Part shown: in pieces, positions 40,588 through 47,014 of the stretch | How the letters are laid out: each line of letters starts with the position of its first letter | How positions within the stretch are numbered: position 1 is the stretch's first letter | Assembly: GCA_027310625.1 (NCBI GenBank) | Contig: DAIDAM010000006.1 | Coordinates: forward strand, 1-47,014 | Direction of reading: 5' to 3' | DNA: 47,014 nucleotides | DNA from: a bacterium | Lineage (GTDB): Bacteria; Patescibacteriota; Minisyncoccia; UBA6257; 2-01-FULL-56-20 | Notes under the pieces: generated by a model | Seen by the model: only the letters and a program-made list of their open reading frames with translations | What the model was told of the DNA's origin: nothing | The model's database searches: none | Position numbers and translations under genes: made by a program

Positions 40588-42213
40588 ACGTCCATGGCTG
40601 ATCTTTTCTGCCATAGGGTTAATATCAATTAAAGTAGATTTCCTATTCAGAAGCGAAGCGGCAACTCCCGTAGTTCCACTACCAGCTACTGGATCTAAAA
40701 TCCAATCTCCTTCACCCGAAGAAAGTTGTACTAATCTTTTCAAAAGTTCCAAAGGTTTTTGGGTTGGATATAATCTCTCATCCTTCGTAGTTCTTGTGAT
40801 ATAAGAGATATCATCCCATAGGTTTGAGAGAGGTTTGCCCTTACATTCGTGTTTATATAATTTCTTGTAAAGCATGGCTTTATTGTCACCATTCTTTGGT
40901 TTTGCGAAATGAATTCTATTTAATTTCATTAATTTTTCCAATTGATTTTTTGATATTTTCCAACCGTAGGGAGCTTCATAAACAATTCCATTTCTCTCTA
41001 TTTTATAGAAATGACCCCTCCGTGTTTTATCGTGTTTAATAGAGCCTAGGGCATAAAAACCAACCTCGTCTTTATTTTTGTACGAATTCTCAAAATAGTA
41101 CTGATCAAGCGGAACGTATAAAACATTGAATTTTGAACCATTGTCACTAGCTTTGTAGATAATATCAACCACAGAGCCGAGTTTGTTTTTAACCGTGTTC
41201 TTTCCGTGAGCTTTTTTCCAAAATATAGGTTCTACTTTTTTAAAATGTTTTGATAAAACCTTTTGCGGGATAAAAGAGAGTTCCGCGCTTATATGGAAGA
41301 ACAAGGAGCCGTTTTTATTAAGTTTTTCTTTGCAAAGGTATATTAAGCGGTCAAGCCATTGCTCGTATTGTCCGTCTTCCCATGTATCTTTAAAAATGTG
41401 GTCACTATCGTCAGCGGCGTATTTGTAATTTCTGTTTGAGTTAAAGGGAGGATCAAGATAGATTGTTGCATACTTGCGCTCAAGTTGTTGTAAAATCTGT
41501 AAATTGTCGCCTAAATAAAACTCGCACCCCTTTATAATCCATTCCGGCTTGGATGGTTTCTTTCTTTCTTGAGATTTTTTTATAGGCGCCTCTATGGTGT
41601 CTGTTGTTGAGAAATAATCACTTTTAATAACGTCTAGTACGATTCCTTTTATTTCAATCTTTCTGTCATTGTTTCTTATAATTATCGGTTCGAAATTCTT
41701 ATTCGCCGGCTGTAAACGAATTTGACCGCGCTCCTTATAAAATTTTTTCAGAGTTGCTTCGTAATTGTCAATTAAAGCCACTACTTTTTGCCCGTTTTCA
41801 GCTGTTTCTTGATGACGCACCAAAACGATATCGCCATCATTTATATTTTCCTCGATCATGCTGTTGCCTATGACGCGGAGCGCATAAATTTCGGACGATG
41901 GCGGTATCTTATTTTTAGGGACCGCTATGGTTTCGCTTGGTACGTCGAATAAAGTTATAGGTGAGCCGGCGGCGATTGTACCGAGCAGAGGAATTTTAAC
42001 CATTGGCGCCGAATCGAGAATTTCTATCCCGCGGCGCTGATTTTTGTTTAATCGTACAAAGCCGCCCTCTTCAAGTTTTCGCAGGTGTTCGTGAATAGTT
42101 CCGACCGCGCGTTTGAGCCCTTTAGATATTTCCGGAATGGAAGGGGAGTATCCTCGTTTTTTTGAGTACGACTTTACGAAGTCAAAAATTTCTTTCTGTT
42201 TTTTTGTGAGCAT
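40567..42213 (-). CDS. LexA repressor fused to a DNA methyltransferase
   Basis: A 548-residue fusion. Residues 1-65 are the LexA winged helix (LTKKQKEIFDFVKSYSKKRG to GFVRLNKNQRRGIEIL). Residues 72-200 are the S24 domain, with the Ala82-Gly83 cleavage site in LLGTIAAGSPI, Ser118 in VIGNSMIEE and Lys156 in ATLKKF, the complete self-cleavage apparatus. After a charged linker, residues 225-548 are an amino-methyltransferase of the beta class, with motif IV YLDPPFNSNRNY (Asp254) and motif I LDPVAGSGTTGVAA (about 506-519). Expected behaviour, by analogy with LexA, is self-repression relieved by RecA-stimulated cleavage, which would separate the DNA-binding domain from the methylase. Confidence 0.9.
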   Translation of the reverse strand: MLTKKQKEIFDFVKSYSKKRGYSPSIPEISKGLKRAVGTIHEHLRKLEEGGFVRLNKNQRRGIEILDSAPMVKIPLLGTIAAGSPITLFDVPSETIAVPKNKIPPSSEIYALRVIGNSMIEENINDGDIVLVRHQETAENGQKVVALIDNYEATLKKFYKERGQIRLQPANKNFEPIIIRNNDRKIEIKGIVLDVIKSDYFSTTDTIEAPIKKSQERKKPSKPEWIIKGCEFYLGDNLQILQQLERKYATIYLDPPFNSNRNYKYAADDSDHIFKDTWEDGQYEQWLDRLIYLCKEKLNKNGSLFFHISAELSFIPQKVLSKHFKKVEPIFWKKAHGKNTVKNKLGSVVDIIYKASDNGSKFNVLYVPLDQYYFENSYKNKDEVGFYALGSIKHDKTRRGHFYKIERNGIVYEAPYGWKISKNQLEKLMKLNRIHFAKPKNGDNKAMLYKKLYKHECKGKPLSNLWDDISYITRTTKDERLYPTQKPLELLKRLVQLSSGEGDWILDPVAGSGTTGVAASLLNRKSTLIDINPMAEKISHGRLRKVSV

Positions 42214-42321
42214 AACTTCATTATAACATCCGACCCGAAAGAAACCCGAAAGTTATGCACAGTTTGTTAAACTGGCAATTTGAAAGTTGTGAAAGATTAA
42301 GATAAAATTGAAAGCACTTCA
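42214..42321. promoter_or_regulatory. Divergent control region of the LexA-methyltransferase locus
   Basis: For the fusion gene, TATAAT (42225-42220) ends 7 bases before the ATG, implying a leaderless or very short-leader mRNA. Two direct repeats of ACCCGAAAG (42233-42241, 42244-42252), 11 bp apart, cover its -35 zone. Further on is the palindrome CAGTTT-GTT-AAACTG (42260-42274). For the protease gene, -35 TTGAAA (42280-42285) and -10 TAAAAT (42303-42308) have a 17-base spacer. The repeats or the palindrome are the likely LexA-type operators; neither matches the Escherichia or Bacillus consensus. Confidence 0.6.
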
Positions 42322-43347
42322 ATGGATAGGAAACAACTTGTACAACAGATTGAAGCATTGCGGAAGTCGCGGGTAATTGCGTACCTAACAAGCGATAGGC
42401 AGGGACCCTTTAATGCTCGAATTGCGACCGATGTTATACCACTTGTAAGTAAGCAACTTCAAACTATAGGCAAAGTCCAAAATATCGACTTGTTTCTATA
42501 TAGTGCTGGTGGAGATACTATGGTTCCATGGCGTTTGGTTTCTATGATTCGTGAACATTGTGATAAGTTCTCGGTGCTTGTGCCATATAAAGCACACAGC
42601 TCCGCGACAATGATCGCTTTAGGCGCAGACGAGGTCGTAATGAGTAATTTGTCAGAACTCTCGCCAATTGATCCATCAACGGCTAATATTTTTAATCCGC
42701 AAGATCCGCAGAATCCTCAAAATAAAATCGCGATTTCTGTTGAGGATGTGATGGCATATTTCGATTTGGCGAAAAATAAATTCGGAATCAAAAATGACGG
42801 AGAGCTGACTAAGATTTTCAATAAATTTGTTGAGTCTAGTCCACAAATTCATCCATTAGCGCTAGGTAATGTTAACAGAATCCATAATCTTATTCGGATT
42901 TTAGCCAGGCGGTTATTGAGGAGTCATAAGACGCCACTTAAGGACGACGAAGTTGACAAAATCGTGGATTTTTTCACAGAGAAACTATATTCTCATCAAT
43001 ACTTCATTGGTAGGAGAGAGGCGAAAGAAGACTTAAGTCTAAAGACAATTGTTGAAGCACAAGATTTACTTGTAAAAGCTATGACTGGTTTGTATGAGGA
43101 ATATAATAAAGAATTAGAATTCGGGAAAATTTGGAATCCCGAGAACGAGCTTGGCCCGAATGCGGTTCAAAACAGGAAAAATTATAGAATTGCTTATATA
43201 GAAAGTTTGCAACTTTCAAATTATTACGACATTTCTGTTGAATACAGGAAGCAACAGACAAATATAGTTCAACAAACGCCTCAAGGGCCAATTCAAATTC
43301 CTCAAGAACAAGTTGTTTTCAGAATCATTGGGCAGGGATGGAAATGA
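42322..43347 (+). CDS. ClpP/SppA-fold serine protease (SDH_sah-like)
   Basis: A 341-residue soluble protein. FLYSAGGDTMVPWRLVSMIRE is the crotonase-fold oxyanion segment (SxGGD). PYKAHSSATMIALGADEVVMS carries the candidate nucleophile serine, and LSELSPIDPS follows in the pattern of the serine dehydrogenase proteinase family (SDH_sah, PF01972). No signal peptide or membrane helix is visible, so it should act in the cytoplasm. The C-terminal 150 residues are helical and unrecognised. It is divergent from the LexA-methyltransferase and shares its control region, so it could be co-regulated, for example clearing LexA cleavage fragments. That role is inference. Confidence 0.75.
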   Translation: MDRKQLVQQIEALRKSRVIAYLTSDRQGPFNARIATDVIPLVSKQLQTIGKVQNIDLFLYSAGGDTMVPWRLVSMIREHCDKFSVLVPYKAHSSATMIALGADEVVMSNLSELSPIDPSTANIFNPQDPQNPQNKIAISVEDVMAYFDLAKNKFGIKNDGELTKIFNKFVESSPQIHPLALGNVNRIHNLIRILARRLLRSHKTPLKDDEVDKIVDFFTEKLYSHQYFIGRREAKEDLSLKTIVEAQDLLVKAMTGLYEEYNKELEFGKIWNPENELGPNAVQNRKNYRIAYIESLQLSNYYDISVEYRKQQTNIVQQTPQGPIQIPQEQVVFRIIGQGWK

Positions 43348-43384
43348 ATTTGCTAAAAATTAATTTTTTATTAAAGTTTATAAC

Positions 43385-43963
43385 ATGACTAATAACAGGA
43401 TAATAATCATCGGCACAGAAAAAACAATTCAGCCTTCGTCATCTTGGTGGGGAGCAGAGGATAGCAGCGTTTTCGTAGTATCTGCATATGGATATAGCTC
43501 TCGAGTCGCGGGCAAGTATAAAGCAGAATACTTTGTTGAATCATGCAGTGTTGTTAACTCCCGAAGCGGCTGTGTAAACGAGTTTAATCCTTTTAAAAAT
43601 TCGGTTGATTTTGAACAAGATTTTCTATACGAAGATATTTGTAGATTTAGATTTGCTGAGAGTTCTGTAGATAAAGTTCATAATTCTTTTCTCGGTTCTG
43701 GTTTCCATTTAGAAGGAAGTGAGTTCGCGGTTGCATTTACTGCATACGTTTCGGAGCAAATGGGGTACAGCCCATGGGTTGTAATCCAACCGGATGAGAG
43801 TAATCTCATAGAATTCTGCAAAAGCAGAGGATGGACATTCACGGTTCTGGGTGACGCAAAATGTGGAATTTCTAGAAGCGTGCAGAAAATTATAAATGAT
43901 ATAGTATCCACCAAAACTAACGCAAAAATTTACCAAATTTCTAGCAGAGATTATTTTTCTTGA
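43385..43963 (+). CDS. Unknown protein downstream of the ClpP-like protease
   Basis: A 192-residue soluble protein. The N-terminus NRIIIIGTEKTIQPSSSWWG begins with a beta strand and a possible loop. Later segments include FAVAFTAYVSEQMGYSPWVVIQP and LIEFCKSRGWTFTVLGDAKCG. I do not recognise a family. It starts 37 bp after the protease and shares its AT-rich composition, so it probably belongs to the same transferred locus. Confidence 0.55.
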   Translation: MTNNRIIIIGTEKTIQPSSSWWGAEDSSVFVVSAYGYSSRVAGKYKAEYFVESCSVVNSRSGCVNEFNPFKNSVDFEQDFLYEDICRFRFAESSVDKVHNSFLGSGFHLEGSEFAVAFTAYVSEQMGYSPWVVIQPDESNLIEFCKSRGWTFTVLGDAKCGISRSVQKIINDIVSTKTNAKIYQISSRDYFS

Positions 43964-44264
43964 ACCCTCTACTCTCAAAAATCAAACTGACAGGTTTTTA
44001 TCTCTAACCCAATCTGGCTGCCGTCGGGATTAGTGTATCCTTTGCTGTTTACCCGAAATGTTGCTTCCCGGTCGGTAGTGCCGCGCTCCGCGCGGCACTA
44101 AGAATTATCGTCCGGGCTCCGAAGTATCCGCCCCCAGCGGGACTACGGGCTAAAATTTTCGCGGAGAAAGGTCCCACCTCCGCTAAAGCATCTAACAGGT
44201 GGGGATTTCCCGTCAGAGGCGGGCAGGCGTTCAGTATATAGAGCCGGGACTGGTAATTTATCGT
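43964..44264. other. 301-bp non-coding gap with repeats
   Basis: The gap holds a gene remnant (43975-44097), a GC-rich hairpin (TAGTGCCGCG-CTCCG-CGCGGCACTA, 44076-44100) and GC-rich phrases of the type seen elsewhere in the window (CCCGTCAGAGGCGGGC near 44209). It marks the return from AT-rich island DNA to host-like DNA. No intact gene is seen. Confidence 0.5.
43975..44097 (-). pseudogene. Possible 3' remnant of a truncated gene
   Basis: On the minus strand an open stretch of 40 codons ends at a TGA (43977-43975) and includes EATFRVNSKGYTNPDGSQI followed by GLEIKTCQFDF. It has protein-like composition but no start codon, and its upstream end runs into a hairpin with an in-frame TAG. It may be the tail of a gene cut by rearrangement. 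The parent is unknown. Confidence 0.3.
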
Positions 44265-44303
44265 TTGACAACCTATAACGCTAAATTATAATGAAATTAT
44301 AAT
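44265..44303 (+). promoter_or_regulatory. Sigma70-type promoter and tandem repeat before the AbrB/Doc pair
   Basis: TTGACA (44265-44270) and TATAAT (44287-44292) have a 16-base spacer, close to consensus. The phrase AAATTATAAT occurs twice in tandem (44283-44292 and 44294-44303), giving a second -10-like site. The repeats are a likely binding site for the AbrB-type antitoxin. Confidence 0.7.
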
Positions 44304-44309
44304 CTGACT

Positions 44310-44549
44310 ATGACTCAAAAAGTTTTGAAAGTCGGTTCGTCTGCTGCCGTCACCATTCCCAAAAAATCTTTGGAGGAACTGAACTTGCGTCCCGGAGACA
44401 GAGTTATTGTCGAGGTTGATAAAAAAACCCGCTCCGTCTCTATTCGTCCTTCAAAAGGGACATCAAGCCGCGAGCGGCGAATTGCCGAGCTCACCTATAA
44501 CTTTATTGAGCGTTACCGCAGCGATTTAGAAGCACTGGCGAAAAAGTAA
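44310..44549 (+). CDS. AbrB/SpoVT-type antitoxin
   Basis: A 79-residue protein. The N-terminal swapped-hairpin domain reads KVLKVGSSAAVTIPKKSLEELNLRPGDRVIVEVD, the standard AbrB/MazE-type fold that binds its own promoter. The C-terminal helix (RRIAELTYNFIERYRSDLEALAKK) is the part expected to wrap the toxin. It is followed after 4 bp by a Doc-type toxin gene. Confidence 0.85.
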   Translation: MTQKVLKVGSSAAVTIPKKSLEELNLRPGDRVIVEVDKKTRSVSIRPSKGTSSRERRIAELTYNFIERYRSDLEALAKK

Positions 44550-44553
44550 GCTC

Positions 44554-44949
44554 GTGAAGTACCTATCGGCGACAGAAATTCTCCAGATTCATTCTATGCT
44601 CGTTGATGAGACGGGAGGTATCCATGGCATACGTGACCGGCGCGCCATTTTAAGCCTGGAAAACGCACCGAAACAAAATGTTTTCTGGAAAGAACTTTAT
44701 CCCAATGTCTTTGAAAAAGCTGCCGTGTATGCAAGAGACATCATTATGAATCACCCATTCGTTGACGGAAACAAGCGGACTGGCATGACTGTCGCTTCTG
44801 TGTTTCTTGAAGACAACGGCTACAATATTGAAACAAAGAGGGGAGAAATAGAGAAATTCGCCTTAAAAATAATCAGAGGAAAACTTGAGATAAAAGCAAT
44901 CGCCGCCTGGTTCGAAAATAACTCGCGGAAAACAAAGAGTAAAGCTTAG
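44554..44949 (+). CDS. doc: Doc/Fic-type toxin
   Basis: A 131-residue protein with GTG start. The Fic motif is HPFVDGNKRTGMT (HxFx[D/E]GNKR), with the typical Doc N-terminus YLSATEILQIHSMLVDETGG and IRDRRAILSLENAP. In phage P1, Doc phosphorylates EF-Tu and blocks translation; other Fic proteins transfer AMP. The antitoxin here is AbrB-like rather than Phd, a known variation. All catalytic residues are present, so it should be active. The stop overlaps the first base of the next open frame. Confidence 0.88.
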   Translation: MKYLSATEILQIHSMLVDETGGIHGIRDRRAILSLENAPKQNVFWKELYPNVFEKAAVYARDIIMNHPFVDGNKRTGMTVASVFLEDNGYNIETKRGEIEKFALKIIRGKLEIKAIAAWFENNSRKTKSKA

Positions 44950-44993
44950 TGGTAAAGCTAATGCCGGGAGAGTCATCAAAAATAGAAGTACCC

Positions 44994-45818
44994 ATGAAAA
45001 AACTTTTGCCCGTCGTAATCACTCTTCTTGTCGTCGCGTTTGCGGCAGACAGAATGTATATCCGCGGCGGGAAGGTTGCCGAAAATGTTTCCGTGCCGGC
45101 TGAATGGAAGTCGTTTACTAATGCCGCTGGCGTGAGTTTCCGTTATCCGGAGACGCTCGGCACGAAATACATTGATGTCCAAAAGTGGCCGCCGGAGGTT
45201 GAAATTAAAATCGCGCAGATTTTCTGCGCCGAACCGTTGCGGGAAATAAACGGCAATAAATATTGCGTCGGGAGTGAAAGCGAAGGCGCGGCGGGCAGTA
45301 TATATACGACCTACACGTACAACGCGATGAAAAACAATCGGTTGGTTACGTTGCGCTTTATACTTCGCTACGTTCAATGCGGAAACTACGGCGAGCCGCA
45401 AAAATCGGAATGCGAACGGGAACGGGCCGATTTCAATCTCGACAATCTCGTTGACCGCGTAGCGCAAACCGTCGCGTTTTCATCCGCCGGCTCCGGCAAC
45501 GGAGCGAGCGGTATCAAAGGAACAGTTCTTCTTGGTCCGATTTGTCCCGTGGAGAGAATTCCGCCCGACCCGAAGTGCGCCCCCAAACCGTACGCGGCAA
45601 AACTCGTTTTGACCACCGCCGACCAATCCCGCGCGATAATCGAATTTGATTCCGACGCGGACGGGAAGTTCGGCGTGCAAATTTCTCCCGGCGAATACGC
45701 CATCCGTTCCGCGGCCGCCTCGAATATCCGGCCTTATTGTTCCTCGCGGGAAACCGTAAAAGTTTCCGCCGGACAATTTATCGAGACGACGGTTTATTGC
45801 GACACCGGCATACGCTAA
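44994..45818 (+). CDS. Membrane-anchored or secreted protein, unknown function
   Basis: A 274-residue protein starting MKKLLPVVITLLVVAFAADR, an N-terminal signal or anchor. A PsbP-like beta segment follows (WKSFTNAAGVSFRYPETLGTKYID). The C-terminal domain from GIKGTVLLGPICPVERIPPDP has cysteines and the pattern of CPR carboxypeptidase-regulatory-like domains (GxKGTVxxGPxCPV). The start at 44994 is chosen because it begins at the signal; the 15 upstream residues are not family-like. Probably extracytoplasmic, perhaps disulfide-bonded. Confidence 0.6.
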   Translation: MKKLLPVVITLLVVAFAADRMYIRGGKVAENVSVPAEWKSFTNAAGVSFRYPETLGTKYIDVQKWPPEVEIKIAQIFCAEPLREINGNKYCVGSESEGAAGSIYTTYTYNAMKNNRLVTLRFILRYVQCGNYGEPQKSECERERADFNLDNLVDRVAQTVAFSSAGSGNGASGIKGTVLLGPICPVERIPPDPKCAPKPYAAKLVLTTADQSRAIIEFDSDADGKFGVQISPGEYAIRSAAASNIRPYCSSRETVKVSAGQFIETTVYCDTGIR

Positions 45819-45834
45819 AATATACGGAACCGCC

Positions 45835-46389
45835 GTGGAAATTCATCGCCGCAATTTGACGAAAGATTTCTTATTCATCGCTCTCAGCGTCCTTTTTGCC
45901 GTTCTGATTGTAAAAACGGGAGCGCTTCAATTTATTTTCGAGTCCACGCAGGAGATGAAATTCATCGGTAGCTTCGTCGCGGGAATGTTTTTCACCTCCG
46001 CATTCAGCACGGCGCCGGCGGTAGTCGCGCTCGGGCAGATTGCGCAGTCCGGTTCGGTTTTTTGGACGGCGGTTCTCGGCGCCGTCGGCGCCCTCATCGG
46101 CGATTTTCTTCTTTTTCGTTTCGTGGAGGATAGATTGGCGGAGGATTTCGGCGAGCTGATAAAAGAAGCGAAGGCGGAAAGATTTGTGCACATTTTCCAC
46201 CTGCGGCTTTTCAGGCGGCTTGTTCCCTTCGTCGGCGCGCTCATTATCGCTTCTCCGCTTCCTGACGAGCTCGGCATCGCGATGATGGGGCTCTCGAAAA
46301 TGAAAACGTCGCTTTTCGTGCCCGTTTCTTTCCTTATGAACTTTCTCGGAATTTTGTTGATAGGTCTTGTCGCAAAGGCGTTCTCCTGA
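45835..46389 (+). CDS. Multi-pass membrane protein, unknown function
   Basis: A 184-residue protein with GTG start. Hydrophobic helices are at FLFIALSVLFAVLIVKTGALQFIF, FIGSFVAGMFFTSAFSTAPAVVAL, FWTAVLGAVGALIGDFLLFRFV, FVGALIIASPLPDELGIAMMG and FVPVSFLMNFLGILLIGLVA. The features GAxGALIGD and ASPLPDELGIAMMG resemble the SNARE-associated/DedA-type small transporter fold, but the match is not secure. It lies 16 bp after the preceding gene. Confidence 0.55.
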   Translation: MEIHRRNLTKDFLFIALSVLFAVLIVKTGALQFIFESTQEMKFIGSFVAGMFFTSAFSTAPAVVALGQIAQSGSVFWTAVLGAVGALIGDFLLFRFVEDRLAEDFGELIKEAKAERFVHIFHLRLFRRLVPFVGALIIASPLPDELGIAMMGLSKMKTSLFVPVSFLMNFLGILLIGLVAKAFS

Positions 46390-46521
46390 TTTTTCCACGG
46401 AATCCGTTTTTGATGTGCTAAAATAAAAACATGCGCGGCGTTCGCCGGGCAGTTTGCGGGGACGATTAAAAGGGCGAATCGTTTAATCTATTTTATGATG
46501 AATCTCGGAGGATACGAGCAA

Positions 46522-46638
46522 ATGATGGAATGGGGTGGCGGCTGGTTCGGAAGTATTTTCTTCCTCGCCTGGATTGTCTGGCTGGTCGTGGGGATTCTGC
46601 TCGCCGTATGGCTCTGGCAGAAAATCACCAAAGAATAA
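46522..46638 (+). CDS. Small single-helix membrane protein
   Basis: A 38-residue protein starting MMEWGGGWFGSIFFLAWIVW with one membrane helix and a basic end. GGAGGA at 46507-46512 is well spaced for ATG 46522; the earlier in-frame ATG at 46495 has no ribosome-binding site. The WGGGWFG-then-helix pattern occurs in many small CPR and SHOCT-like membrane proteins of unknown role. Confidence 0.5.
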   Translation: MMEWGGGWFGSIFFLAWIVWLVVGILLAVWLWQKITKE

Positions 46639-46639
46639 A

Positions 46640-47014
46640 TTATTTCCTCCTCCTGAAAAAATTTCTCGCCCTGCCGAGCTGGGCATCTATTTTTGACGTT
46701 GTTTTCTGGTGCGCTTTTTCCTGCCCCTCTTTTCTTTTTTGTTCCCATTCCTCCATTTTTTTAAGGAGCATCTCGCGATGCTTCCCTTTTTCTCCCAATC
46801 TACTTTTCATATCCAAAGCTGCCTTGGGAAGCTCCAATCTTTCTCTAATCTCCGCAAGACGCTTGACTACCTCGTCAACGCTTATGTCTTCGTTTTCAAT
46901 TTGATTTGTTTCCTCCGCGATTTCTTCCAAAAATTTGTAAATCCGCCTGTAATCAATTTCCCTGATTTCTCCGCCGTCCAGCGCCTCGTTCGTCGCCGTT
47001 TCCGCTTTATCCAG
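46640..47014 (-). CDS. C-terminal part of a charged helical protein, cut by the window edge
   Basis: The frame stays open to the right edge: 124 residues plus stop, ending in RNFFRRRK. The composition is almost entirely Glu/Lys/Arg/Gln with heptad-like hydrophobics (VDEVVKRLAEIRERLELPKAA), predicting coiled coil. I do not recognise the family. It converges with the small membrane gene, leaving a 1-bp gap. Confidence 0.55.
   Translation of the reverse strand: MDKAETATNEALDGGEIREIDYRRIYKFLEEIAEETNQIENEDISVDEVVKRLAEIRERLELPKAALDMKSRLGEKGKHREMLLKKMEEWEQKRKEGQEKAHQKTTSKIDAQLGRARNFFRRRK

Noticed and set aside
1-47014. CRISPR arrays and insertion sequences
   Set aside because: I saw no regularly spaced direct repeats with spacers, no cas genes and no DDE or HUH transposase.

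Overview
The window looks like part of the chromosome of a Candidate Phyla Radiation (Patescibacteria, probably Parcubacteria-like) bacterium. The evidence is a compact gene set with short or overlapping gene junctions, an EF-P with a degenerate loop tip, a baseplate-J-like membrane protein next to FtsQ/FtsA-like genes, a B12-type ribonucleotide reductase, and a tRNA gene interrupted by a group I intron. TGA is an ordinary stop here, so this is not one of the UGA-glycine lineages. The phylum call is inference from gene content; no rRNA gene is present.

Region 1 (about 1-25.7 kb) is mostly host housekeeping: serS, alr, ftsQ-like, ftsA-like, a baseplate-J-like protein, adk, map, a GT2 glycosyltransferase, greA, lysS, a cytidylyltransferase, dnaE, two tRNA-Thr, rpmG, tRNA-Trp, rpsP, a KH protein, efp, a lamin-tail protein and nrdJ. 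Two AT-richer genes sit inside it as likely imports: a His/Cys (clan CD-like) peptidase candidate at 8.6-10.2 kb and a PD-(D/E)XK-like protein at 13.2 kb. The region carries many palindromic repeats, including a 274-bp inverted-repeat element between adk and map, leader palindromes, and short repeat phrases inside coding sequences (alr, GT2, lysS, dnaE).

Region 2 (about 25.8-39.1 kb) is an integrative element ending at tRNA-Asn. It carries a type III restriction-modification pair (res, mod), an excisionase-like HTH protein, a large protein with a Com-like zinc finger, a sigma-region-2-like protein, a DUF5659-like protein, a primase-helicase fusion, small accessory proteins and a large serine recombinase. 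I see no capsid, portal or conjugation genes, so it resembles a satellite or integrative plasmid. Its intergenic gaps hold structured RNA candidates. Two are clear paralogues with compensatory stem changes (32563-32745 and 33083-33237), one is a pseudoknotted recombinase leader (37420-37537), and one is a switch-like mod leader (30271-30463).

Region 3 (39.1-44 kb) starts with tRNA-Asn(GUU) on the minus strand, interrupted by a 240-nt group I intron. Next comes what I consider the most unusual locus: an HNH endonuclease convergent with a gene fusing a complete LexA (winged helix, Ala-Gly cleavage site, Ser/Lys dyad) to a DNA methyltransferase. A ClpP/SppA-like serine protease is transcribed divergently from it, followed by an unknown protein. 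This may be an SOS-responsive restriction-modification system.

Region 4 (44-47 kb) holds an AbrB/Doc toxin-antitoxin pair with a strong promoter, then membrane and secreted proteins of unknown function and a gene cut by the window edge.
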